The notes under the pieces: model-generated
Told to the model about the DNA's origin: nothing
What the model saw: the letters and a program-made list of their open reading frames with translations, nothing else
Database searches by the model: none
Source: Bacteroidota bacterium
Lineage (GTDB): Bacteria; Bacteroidota; Bacteroidia; Chitinophagales; Chitinophagaceae
Length of the DNA stretch: 64,000 nucleotides
NCBI GenBank assembly: GCA_023416995.1
Contig: JAEZGI010000016.1
Span: 1 to 64,000 of the forward strand
Direction of reading: 5' to 3'
Shown: in pieces, positions 8,316 through 16,077 of the stretch
Layout of the letters: the number at the start of each line of letters is the position of its first letter
Numbering within the stretch: the stretch's first letter is position 1
Program-made: the position numbers and the translations under genes

Positions 8316-9455
8316 TCAGTAAGGAGTGCCGTGGGTCTGCCGGATAAGTTTGCGGACCAGACCTGGGAACGGTTTAACCGTTCTCAACAACAAATTGCTC
8401 ATAGTAGTGTTGCCAAAAAATCCTTGTATCATGCGTCCGGCAAGTAAACGTTTCGCAAAATGTTTTTCCCATTCCTGTTCATAATGCCGTTCCATCTCGT
8501 AACGATCGATGAGACGGCGCTGGTATAAATCGATCTCGTGAAAAGCAAGTTTAGCAGCATGAAGTGCCATGCTCATCCCATTGCCACAAAGAGGTGCTAT
8601 CAGTCCTGCTGCATCCCCGATCAAAAGCACATGATTTTCCACCTGGCTTTTTCTCTCGAATGAGATCCTCGAAATAGTAAGCGGTTTATCAAACAAAAAT
8701 TCAGCCCTGGTGAAAATATCTTCCAGGAAAGGATTTTTCATAAGAATAGTCCTTTCCATATTTTTAATATCGTTGCCCGCCGTTCTCAGATTCACTCCGC
8801 GCGTCAGGTAACATAGACAGGACCTATCGTCTTCTATTCTTGAAATTCCGCAATAGCCGTTTTCAAAATTATGAAGCGCAATCAGATCGTTGTCAGACGG
8901 GTACCTGATATGATATTTGATGCCTATAAAATCACTTAATTTTCCGTGATTGTGTTGCGTAAAGCTTCTTTGCCAGCGGATATCAAGGTTGCTCCTCTTA
9001 CCAAAACTTCCGGCGGCAATCTTTGATGTAAAGTTGCCGTTGTTTGTGATAATGGTAAATGCATCGCTTTTGTAATTTATGTCCAGCACTTTTGTTTGCT
9101 GTTTTACGGTTACGCCTTCCCGTGATGCAACCTGGAACAAGAGATTATCAATCAGGTGCCGGCTGATGCCAAATCCTCCTAAAGGCAACCGGCTTTCTAC
9201 CGACCTTCCATCCGGTGAGCTGATCAGCAGCCTGTTGATCAGGGGCAGGTTCATATCACTCAAAGGAATGCCAAGATCCTGGAGATAATTCCAGTTTTCG
9301 AAGCTTATGTACTCACCGCAAACTTTGTGAAAAGGATATTGTTCTTTTTCAAACAAGATAGTATTATAACCCGCCCTTGCGCTCTGGATGGCAAGTGACA
9401 GGCCGGCAAGCCCGCCGCCGGTAATCGCCAGGTCGTATGTTGGTTGAGTATTCAC
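8316..9455 (-). CDS. FAD-dependent oxidoreductase, geranylgeranyl reductase-like
   Basis: A 379-residue flavoprotein of the FixC/geranylgeranyl-reductase group. The dinucleotide motif GGGLAG is at residues 13-18, the family motif CGEYIS follows near 46, and the second FAD motif LLIGDAAGLIAPLCGNGM lies near 272. Members reduce prenyl chains or oxidise aromatic rings. In this cluster it could oxidise the polyketide ring to a quinone or reduce the prenyl group added by the UbiA protein. The start is a GTG at 9455, only nine bases after the methyltransferase stop, which places it last in the four-gene unit. Confidence 0.8.
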   Translation of the reverse strand: MNTQPTYDLAITGGGLAGLSLAIQSARAGYNTILFEKEQYPFHKVCGEYISFENWNYLQDLGIPLSDMNLPLINRLLISSPDGRSVESRLPLGGFGISRHLIDNLLFQVASREGVTVKQQTKVLDINYKSDAFTIITNNGNFTSKIAAGSFGKRSNLDIRWQRSFTQHNHGKLSDFIGIKYHIRYPSDNDLIALHNFENGYCGISRIEDDRSCLCYLTRGVNLRTAGNDIKNMERTILMKNPFLEDIFTRAEFLFDKPLTISRISFERKSQVENHVLLIGDAAGLIAPLCGNGMSMALHAAKLAFHEIDLYQRRLIDRYEMERHYEQEWEKHFAKRLLAGRMIQGFFGNTTMSNLLLRTVKPFPGLVRKLIRQTHGTPY

Positions 9456-9464
9456 TGTAGAACA

Positions 9465-10172
9465 TTAATTTACGATAACTATCAACCACCTGAACGCCCA
9501 TTGCCATTTTATAGAAAAATTATCAATTCCTGCATTCCTGAATAACTGCAGCCATTCTTTCCGCCTGAATCCACGTAACACCGATACAGGCGCATCGTGT
9601 TTCACCAGGTAACTGTTACTAAAGACCGCAGTGAGTATTCGGATGCTGTGAAAAGCCAGGAAATGCCGGTGCAGGTCATTTATAAAAAAACCATATCGGG
9701 CATTTTGTTTGAGCCAAACAAGTTGTTCAACCAGTTGCTGATCTGAAAAGTGATGACAGAAAAGAGAAGAGAAAATGATGTCGGGCGGCTGATCTAATTG
9801 CGCGGTACGATAATCAGAGGCAATAAAGTTTGTGTAAGCAGCAGCAGCGGATTGTTGGCCGGCTGCGATACATGCTTCGCTGATATCAATGCCGACAAAT
9901 TCTGCACGAATATGATTTGCCTGGCACCAATTATGGATAGCGGTTATATTGTTGCCGTTGCCACAACCAATCTCACAGATTCTCCATTTATAATCCTTCG
10001 GCCTGGCCGATGAAGAAATGATCCGTTCAATTCCTTTACACGTGATGCGGTGCCCTCCCAACAGTCGGTTGATCGTGTTCAACTCCTTCATGTTGAGAAG
10101 TATATCCCCGAAGGGAACATCGGGCCGGTCAAGTATCTCCAGGCGGTCCGAACGTTTTGAATAGTCTGGCAT
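9465..10172 (-). CDS. class I SAM-dependent methyltransferase of the polyketide cluster
   Basis: A methyltransferase of about 235 residues. The SAM motif I ICEIGCGNGNN is followed by an acidic residue at the end of strand 2 (FVGIDIS), and the fourth strand is PDIIFSSLFCHHF. I chose the ATG at 10172, two bases after the polyketide synthase stop. An upstream TTG at 10229 would extend the frame into the synthase gene and is less likely. In bacterial type III PKS operons an adjacent methyltransferase often acts on the polyketide product, giving an O-methyl ether. The acceptor here is inferred, not shown. Confidence 0.8.
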   Translation of the reverse strand: MPDYSKRSDRLEILDRPDVPFGDILLNMKELNTINRLLGGHRITCKGIERIISSSARPKDYKWRICEIGCGNGNNITAIHNWCQANHIRAEFVGIDISEACIAAGQQSAAAAYTNFIASDYRTAQLDQPPDIIFSSLFCHHFSDQQLVEQLVWLKQNARYGFFINDLHRHFLAFHSIRILTAVFSNSYLVKHDAPVSVLRGFRRKEWLQLFRNAGIDNFSIKWQWAFRWLIVIVN

Positions 10173-10174
10173 CT

Positions 10175-11278
10175 TTAATATGAGGCTACTAATGTTTCCA
10201 TCGTAAGGCCGGGGCCAAAAGCAGCGCAAAACACGCTTTGCTTTTCAGGCGGGTCCTCAGCCCGGGTCTGTAGTTGATCCATTATGCGTTTTAATACAAA
10301 CAGGATGGTAGGTGAAGACATGTTCCCGTATTCACGCATCGTTGAATAGCTATTTTGCAATGCTTCTTGTTCCAGCTCAAGACTGTGCCCTACTGCTTCA
10401 AGAATTTTTTTACCGCCGGGATGTATACACCAGTGACTCACATCGTTTTTTGATAAACCGGCACCAGCCAGGGCCCTGTTAACCAATGGCTGGAAGTCCT
10501 GTTCAATCAGTTCGGGTATATAGCCGCTTAATGTCATCAGGAAACCGGTCGATGAAATCTCCCAGGTCATATCTTTTTTGCCACTGCTCAGAATCTCGGA
10601 GTAAAAATGATCGAGTTGTAATCCTTTTGCGGGATAGTTATCACCGGTAATCAGCACTGCGGCACTGCCATCGCCAAACAATAAAGCTGATGCAACATTG
10701 TCGATGCCTGCATCGCGCTGAAAATGCAGGGTGCAAAGTTCAGTGCAAACCACCACGACCTTTGCATTGTTATCTAAGCGGCAAATATCATTGGCAATCT
10801 TCAATGCATGAAGTGCCGCATAACAACCCATAAAGTTTACCGAAGTACGATAAATGTTGCGTGGAAGATCCATTTCATCCATAACGAGCAGATCAAGACC
10901 CGGAGCACTCATGCCGGTGCAACTCACAGTGATGAGGTGCGTGATCTCTGCGGCGTCAATTTTTTCGGCTATGGCTGACCGTATGGCCTTAACTGATATA
11001 CCCGGGGCATGCCGGTTGAACCATTTCATTCTTTGCTCAACGGAAGGTGTTGGTTCCAGGTTTTCTCCTTTGGAAAAAAACTGCCATTTGTCCAGTTCGA
11101 GACTATAATCGGGAACCACTGAATAGCGCGTCTCGATACCCGAATGATTATAGAGAAACTTTAATTTACGTTTATCTGTTTCACCAAATGCATATACCAT
11201 CTGCATGAATTGCAGAATGTCTGATTGTTGGTGCCGGTAAGCCGGGTTGGCGGTTCCTATCGATATGATTTTACTCAA
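10175..11278 (-). CDS. type III polyketide synthase
   Basis: A 367-residue chalcone/stilbene-synthase-type enzyme. The catalytic triad is visible: Cys152 in FMGCYAAL, His286 in CIHPGGK and Asn319 in YGNMSSPT. The closing AFGPG motif is near the C-terminus. Such homodimers extend a starter acyl-CoA with malonyl-CoA and cyclise the chain to a resorcinol, pyrone, phloroglucinol or naphthol; the starter cannot be read from sequence. The start is a TTG at 11278 that overlaps the end of the UbiA gene by eight bases, which suggests coupled translation. Downstream are a methyltransferase and an FAD enzyme on the same transcript. Confidence 0.93.
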   Translation of the reverse strand: MSKIISIGTANPAYRHQQSDILQFMQMVYAFGETDKRKLKFLYNHSGIETRYSVVPDYSLELDKWQFFSKGENLEPTPSVEQRMKWFNRHAPGISVKAIRSAIAEKIDAAEITHLITVSCTGMSAPGLDLLVMDEMDLPRNIYRTSVNFMGCYAALHALKIANDICRLDNNAKVVVVCTELCTLHFQRDAGIDNVASALLFGDGSAAVLITGDNYPAKGLQLDHFYSEILSSGKKDMTWEISSTGFLMTLSGYIPELIEQDFQPLVNRALAGAGLSKNDVSHWCIHPGGKKILEAVGHSLELEQEALQNSYSTMREYGNMSSPTILFVLKRIMDQLQTRAEDPPEKQSVFCAAFGPGLTMETLVASY

Positions 11279-12137
11279 AAGATTGCAGGATTAACAGGGT
11301 TATAAAAGCCAGGTTAGTGCAAATTGCAGCAATAAGGTTCATTCGCATGGTGTTCCTGAAATTCGCTTCCTCAGTGTTTTTCCAGACTCTGCCCGCCCAC
11401 CAAAAAAAGTATACGAGAACCGGTAGCAAGATAGTTGCCAGCACAAAAAAATGACCCGGACGTTTCACCAGGTAAAAATATTGTGCCAGAACACTCATTG
11501 CCAATACGTAAACAACGGCGGTAAAGATGAAAGTGCCTTTGTATCCAAGCTTGTAACTGATTGTTCTTACTTCATCTTTCAGGTCTGCTTTATGCTGGTA
11601 AATCTGCGTGAGTGGATAAAATCCTCCAATCAGGAGGCTGCTTGCTATCATTGCCGGCACGGGTGCAGCCACAGGTTTCAGGGGGCTGCTACCGTGATAG
11701 GTCATATAATAAACAACGGCTCCCTGGAAGATAATAACAGTTAGATAACCGATGTATGGATATTGTTTTAAACGGATGCCACGGTAACTATAAGCTCTTG
11801 ATGCAAGTATATAAGCAACAAGGCAAACAGCAAAGCGAATACTGATTAACAAGCCCAGCAGGATAGCCGCAACATCCATTATGATGCTTGCATAAAACAA
11901 TTGTTTGGTTGGTTGCAATGGTTTCTCAACCCCGCCTATGCTTCCCTCATCACGATCCATGTAAGAGTTGTAGCCGTTGCTTGCGGGGTAAACCAAAACA
12001 TGAAGGATCAGAAATATTAAGGAAGCATCTCCTGTGTCTATCGATGATAATGACCCGATTGCAAAAAGAAATACCGGCAGCAGAAAAAGGGAAAAATGAA
12101 ATCTTAAAAGTTGTATGGTCGATTTTTTCAACACCAA
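11271..12137 (-). CDS. UbiA-family prenyltransferase
   Basis: A 288-residue polytopic membrane protein with eight or nine hydrophobic segments. The first prenyl-diphosphate motif is NSYMDRDEG near residue 56, a variant of the usual NDxxDxxxD. The second is KADLKDEVRTIS near 184. UbiA enzymes transfer prenyl groups to aromatic acceptors inside the membrane. It is the first gene of a tight cluster with a type III polyketide synthase, so the polyketide is a reasonable acceptor. No ATG exists at the 5' end; TTG 12137, GTG 12134 or TTG 12131 could start it. It is not adjacent to menaquinone genes, which argues against MenA. Confidence 0.82.
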   Translation of the reverse strand: MVLKKSTIQLLRFHFSLFLLPVFLFAIGSLSSIDTGDASLIFLILHVLVYPASNGYNSYMDRDEGSIGGVEKPLQPTKQLFYASIIMDVAAILLGLLISIRFAVCLVAYILASRAYSYRGIRLKQYPYIGYLTVIIFQGAVVYYMTYHGSSPLKPVAAPVPAMIASSLLIGGFYPLTQIYQHKADLKDEVRTISYKLGYKGTFIFTAVVYVLAMSVLAQYFYLVKRPGHFFVLATILLPVLVYFFWWAGRVWKNTEEANFRNTMRMNLIAAICTNLAFITLLILQSFE

Positions 12138-12183
12138 CCCAAGTTAGTGTTTTTAATGATGCGTGAAAGAACAGCAGGAGCAT

Positions 12184-12214
12184 AAAAAAAGCGCCGGCTT
12201 TTTCAAACCGGCGC
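12184..12214 (-). terminator. intrinsic terminator of the RNA helicase gene
   Basis: On the minus strand the stem GCGCCGG/CCGGCGC (12208-12214 with 12191-12197) encloses a 10-base loop and is followed by a run of seven T (12190-12184). It lies 22 bases past the helicase stop and before the UbiA gene, so it separates the helicase from the polyketide cluster. Confidence 0.85.
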
Positions 12215-12235
12215 CTGTAAAATGTATAAAGCGGA

Positions 12236-13495
12236 TTAATTATCCTGGTTGTTGAAGCTGCGTTTTGGCGCAAATCTTCTCTGTTCTGTCCGTTGTGGTG
12301 GACGAGAAAAACGCTGTGTCTGAACGGGCCTTGCAGCAGAACGAACGGGTGCACTACCCGCATTCATCATAAAAGGATGCTCATCAACCACAGGAACTGT
12401 TTTGCCTATCAGTTTGTTGATGTCACGAAGAAATTCTCTTTCTTCCGCATCACAAAACGAAATGGCAATGCCATTGGCACCAGCTCTGCCTGTACGGCCT
12501 ATACGGTGTACATAGGTTTCAGGAATATTCGGTAAATCGAAATTGATCACGTGAGATAAATTGTCAACGTCGATGCCTCTTGCAGCAATATCAGTTGCAA
12601 CCAATACACGTGTTTGTCTTGATTTGAAGTTGGTCAACGCACGTTGTCTTGCGTTCTGACTCTTATTACCATGAATTGCTTCGGCAGTAATACCGGCCCT
12701 GACCAGGTCCTTAGTTACTTTATCAGCGCCATGTTTTGTACGCGTAAACACCAATGCGGTTTCAATAGTAACGTCCTGCAACAGGTGGTTAAGCAATAAT
12801 TTTTTATCACCCTTGCCTACATAGTACATAGACTGACGAATGGTTTGCGCAGTTGAAGATACCGGGGTTACTTCCACCTTAGCGGGATTCGTAAGAATGG
12901 TATCTGCCAGGCGTTGAATTTCCGAAGGCATGGTAGCAGAGAAAAACAATGTCTGCCTTTTAGCAGGAATGCGAGTGATGATCTTTTTGACATCATGCAC
13001 AAAACCCATGTCAAGCATACGGTCCGCTTCATCCAGAACAAATATTTCAAGAGAACGCAGGTCAATAAAACCCTGGTTCATTAAGTCAAGTAAACGTCCG
13101 GGTGTTGCTACCAGGATGTCAATACCTTTTCTGAGTGATGTTGTCTGGCTGTGTTGTGATACACCACCAAAAATCACAAGCTGTGATAGGCCGGTATATG
13201 CTCCATAATTACGGAAGCTTTCCTCGATCTGGATCGCAAGTTCCCGTGTTGGTGTAAGGATGAGCGCACGGATCTTTCTTGGACCCGCGTTAACCTGGCG
13301 GCTGGACAACAATTGTAGAATGGGTACTGCAAAGGCAGCCGTTTTTCCTGTGCCCGTCTGTGCGCAACCTAATAAGTCCCTGCCTTGTAAAACGATTGGA
13401 ATTGCTTGTTGTTGAATAGGGGTGGGATTAGTATATCCCTCATTTTTGATGGCCCGTAAAATAGGCTCATTCAAACTTAATTGATCAAATAACAA
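12236..13495 (-). CDS. rhlE: DEAD-box RNA helicase, RhlE type
   Basis: A 419-residue DEAD-box helicase with the Q-motif (PTPIQQQAIP), Walker A AQTGTGKT, the DEAD box VLDEADRML, SAT motif FFSATMP, and HRIGRTGRAG in the C-terminal lobe. Residues after about 370 form a basic, Arg/Pro/Gln-rich tail that probably binds RNA. RhlE-type enzymes unwind short RNA duplexes in ribosome assembly, RNA decay and cold adaptation. The frame begins with a TTG at 13495 (protein start MLFDQLSLNEP, as in relatives). It has a 361-base upstream region and its own terminator downstream. Confidence 0.93.
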   Translation of the reverse strand: MLFDQLSLNEPILRAIKNEGYTNPTPIQQQAIPIVLQGRDLLGCAQTGTGKTAAFAVPILQLLSSRQVNAGPRKIRALILTPTRELAIQIEESFRNYGAYTGLSQLVIFGGVSQHSQTTSLRKGIDILVATPGRLLDLMNQGFIDLRSLEIFVLDEADRMLDMGFVHDVKKIITRIPAKRQTLFFSATMPSEIQRLADTILTNPAKVEVTPVSSTAQTIRQSMYYVGKGDKKLLLNHLLQDVTIETALVFTRTKHGADKVTKDLVRAGITAEAIHGNKSQNARQRALTNFKSRQTRVLVATDIAARGIDVDNLSHVINFDLPNIPETYVHRIGRTGRAGANGIAISFCDAEEREFLRDINKLIGKTVPVVDEHPFMMNAGSAPVRSAARPVQTQRFSRPPQRTEQRRFAPKRSFNNQDN

Positions 13496-13856
13496 AATGT
13501 TGAAGAATTTAAATGCGTATCAGAACCACTAAGCTAGGCTTATGAACCACATGGCTGATACTGAAAAAATGCTCGTGGTTAAGAACGTTAATAAACACCA
13601 CCGCTTGCTAATCAAGAGTTTACTGGGTTTTGGGAGGAAGAAAACCAATAAACCTTCATATTGAGAGGAAATGATGCGGCGAAGTTACGTTAAAAAAGCG
13701 GCTTTAATGGTACTTGCTCCTATATTAACATATTTGCCCGGTGATAAGCAGTTGTTGTTAACAGCCGGCTGCCCTTTTTGGCATAGTCCTTGAAAAGTTA
13801 GGATATCCCCCGATCGTAAGCCGGATAACTCTGTTAATCATTCAAAAACTACGATC
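13496..13856. other. gene-free region between rhlE and a small exported-protein gene
   Basis: This 361-base divergent intergenic region carries the upstream sequences of both flanking genes. An imperfect element CATATTTG at 13729-13736 resembles the Bacteroidota -7 box for the plus-strand gene, but no -33 box is found at the right distance. AACCAC and GTGGTT (about 13542 and 13576) could pair across about 24 bases in the rhlE leader. I see no open frame, RNA gene or repeat. Confidence 0.5.
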
Positions 13857-14174
13857 ATGAAACAATTCAGATTAGGTATCGCAGCCTTAAGTATAGCTGC
13901 AGCAGGTATGTTCGCATTTACAGGTATTGAAACCGGTTCTATTAAAGGAAAAGTTTCTCCTGCAGACGGCGCAACACGTGCATGGGCACTTTCCAGCTCT
14001 GACACACTGCAGACAGAAATAAAAAATGGAGAGTATGAAATTAAGGATGCGAAGCCAGGTACTTACCGTGTAATCATCGAGGCAAAGCCACCATATAAAA
14101 ATGCGGCTAAAGATAACGTCACCGTAACGGATGGTCAGCCAACAGATGCAGGTGAAATTAAATTAGAACAATAA
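13857..14174 (+). CDS. small exported protein with carboxypeptidase-regulatory-like fold
   Basis: A 105-residue protein. Residues 1-20 look like a signal peptide (LGIAALSIAAAGMFAF). The remainder, beginning GSIKGKVSPADGA and continuing with GEYEIKDAKPGTYRVIIEA, matches the beta-sandwich seen in carboxypeptidase regulatory-like modules, which are common in Bacteroidota surface proteins. Here the module stands alone with no enzymatic domain. It probably resides in the periplasm or on the surface; its binding partner is unknown. The gene is monocistronic, with a terminator just downstream. Confidence 0.7.
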   Translation: MKQFRLGIAALSIAAAGMFAFTGIETGSIKGKVSPADGATRAWALSSSDTLQTEIKNGEYEIKDAKPGTYRVIIEAKPPYKNAAKDNVTVTDGQPTDAGEIKLEQ

Positions 14175-14196
14175 TTTTTCGGTGTATTGATGAATG

Positions 14197-14228
14197 TAGG
14201 GTGCTCCACGGGGTACCCTATATTTTTT
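14197..14228 (+). terminator. intrinsic terminator after the small exported-protein gene
   Basis: TAGGGT (14197-14202) pairs with ACCCTA (14215-14220), with further G/C pairing inside, and is followed by TATTTTTT. It is 22 bases downstream of the stop codon at 14174. Confidence 0.65.
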
Positions 14229-14261
14229 GCCTTGCTGATTTGTTCTCAGCTTGTATAGCGC

Positions 14262-14290
14262 AAAAAAAAGATCGCCAAAATGACGATCTT
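14262..14290 (-). terminator. intrinsic terminator of the PDH E2 gene
   Basis: On the minus strand AAGATCG (14290-14284) pairs with CGATCTT (14274-14268) around a nine-base loop, followed by a T-run to 14262. It lies 25 bases beyond the stop of the E2 gene. Confidence 0.8.
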
Positions 14291-14314
14291 AAATATTTCA
14301 ATACCCAGCTGTGA

Positions 14315-15967
14315 TTAAACCAGCATGCGAAGCGGCTCCTCAAGCAGACCCTGCAAAGTTTGCAGAAACGCAGCTCCGGTTGCACCATCTACAACCCGGT
14401 GATCACAACTCAGGGTTACTTTCATGATGTTACCCGGAACCACTGCACCATTCTTTACAACCGGTACCTGGCTGATAGCACCCACTGCAAGAATACATGC
14501 ATCAGGAGGATTTATGATCGCGGTAAACTCATCGATACCAAACATTCCAAGATTTGAGATGGTGAAAGTATTTCCTTCCCAATCTGCGGGCTGCAATTTT
14601 TTATCTTTTGCTTTCTGGGCAAACTCTTTTACTTCTGTACCGATTTGTGATAATGATTTGGTATCAGCAAACCGAACGACGGGAACAAGCAGACCTTCTT
14701 CTACAGCAACAGCCACCCCGATATTCACATGATGATTGTAACGGATCTTATCGCCCAGCCAGCTGCTGTTTACTTTAGGATGTTGTTTCAATGCAATCGC
14801 ACAGGCTTTAAGCACCATATCATTGAAAGATATTTTCACCTTCGCAACTTCATTGATCTTTTTGCGGCTTTCAACTGCATTGTCCATATTGATGGACATA
14901 GTCAGGTAGAAATGTGGCGCGGAGAATTTACTTTCAGCAAGACGTTTCGCAATTACTTTCCGCATTTGTGAAACCGGTACCTCATCAAAGCTAACCTGTC
15001 CTGCGGGTGCTGTACTTGCAGCAGCCTGTGCGGGTTTATCCTGTGAAGCAGCAGCTGGTTGCGCTGATGGCTTATAGTTGTCGATATCGGCCTTGATGAT
15101 CCTGCCACCATCCCCGCTTCCGGAAACCTTTGAAATATCGATCCCTTTTTCAGCAGCAAGTCTTTTTGCAAGGGGAGAAGCTTTTACACGACCATTCTCA
15201 ACAGATGACCCTGCTGATTCAGGCTGAGCAGGTGCTTCCGCAGCAGCGGGTTGTGCCTGTTCAGGTGCAGCTTTAGGAGCATCGCCCGAAACAGCAGCAC
15301 CACCTCTAGAGGCTGCAACGATCTTATCAACATCAACCTTGCCTTCTTCACCTATGATACAAAGCAAAGCGTTCACCGGAACCTTGTCGCCCTTGGCGGC
15401 GCCTATGTATAATAATTTTCCGCTTTTATAGCTTTCAAGCTCCATTGTGGCTTTGTCGGTTTCGACATCAGCCAGCAGATCTCCTTTTTTTACATCATCA
15501 CCTACTTCTTTGTGCCAGCCTGCAATAACACCTTCTGTCATGGTATCACTAAGTCTTGGCATCAGTATAACTTCCTGGATGGTACTGAGATCGAGACTTT
15601 CACCGCCTGATGATTTTTGTTCTTCTTTCGCCGGGGCAGCCTGTTGCTCAGCGGCCGGTTTTTCGGCAGAAGGAGCAGGAGCAGCGGCACCATTTCCGCC
15701 GCCACCAAGCAGGCTGCTTATATCTTCACCTGGTGCACCGATGATGGCGAGCAGGTCATTTACCTGTAATTTGTTGCCCTTATCTGCGCCAATGTGCAGC
15801 AGGGTCCCATCTTTATAACTCTCCAGTTCCATCGTCGCCTTATCGGTCTCTACCTCGGCCAGCAAATCGCCTTTTTTTACCGTATCACCCACGTTTTTAT
15901 GCCAGGCAGCAATTACGCCTTCTGTCATAGTATCACTCAGTCGGGGCATTAATATCGTTTCAGCCAT
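14315..15967 (-). CDS. pdhC: pyruvate dehydrogenase E2, dihydrolipoamide acetyltransferase
   Basis: A 550-residue E2 with two lipoyl domains, lipoyl lysines Lys43 and Lys172 in TDKATME, joined by Ala/Pro/Glu-rich linkers. A peripheral-subunit-binding domain follows (ASPLAKRLAAEKGID, near residue 265), then the catalytic acetyltransferase domain ending with the active-site pattern HRVVDGATGA. It transfers the acetyl group from lipoamide to CoA, giving acetyl-CoA. The start is ATG at 15967. No E1 or E3 gene is adjacent, so the complex genes are dispersed here. The duplicated lipoyl domain is ordinary for this family. Confidence 0.95.
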   Translation of the reverse strand: MAETILMPRLSDTMTEGVIAAWHKNVGDTVKKGDLLAEVETDKATMELESYKDGTLLHIGADKGNKLQVNDLLAIIGAPGEDISSLLGGGGNGAAAPAPSAEKPAAEQQAAPAKEEQKSSGGESLDLSTIQEVILMPRLSDTMTEGVIAGWHKEVGDDVKKGDLLADVETDKATMELESYKSGKLLYIGAAKGDKVPVNALLCIIGEEGKVDVDKIVAASRGGAAVSGDAPKAAPEQAQPAAAEAPAQPESAGSSVENGRVKASPLAKRLAAEKGIDISKVSGSGDGGRIIKADIDNYKPSAQPAAASQDKPAQAAASTAPAGQVSFDEVPVSQMRKVIAKRLAESKFSAPHFYLTMSINMDNAVESRKKINEVAKVKISFNDMVLKACAIALKQHPKVNSSWLGDKIRYNHHVNIGVAVAVEEGLLVPVVRFADTKSLSQIGTEVKEFAQKAKDKKLQPADWEGNTFTISNLGMFGIDEFTAIINPPDACILAVGAISQVPVVKNGAVVPGNIMKVTLSCDHRVVDGATGAAFLQTLQGLLEEPLRMLV

Positions 15968-16077
15968 GTCGGTGTTATATTTAAATTGGTTCTTTTACTT
16001 GATTGAGCGCCGAAATTAAGGCAAATTGAGGAAATCAGGCTATTGTAACACAGGAAATTAGCCAGATCAGCGTGGCT

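Noticed and set aside
12184..12214. The inverted repeat near 12.2 kb as a mobile-element end
   Set aside because: Its position after the helicase stop and its T-run on the minus strand explain it fully as a terminator.
11950..12363. Open frame of 137 codons across the UbiA start, the terminator and the helicase end
   Set aside because: It crosses a strong intrinsic terminator and the 3' end of the helicase gene in another frame, and has no family features.
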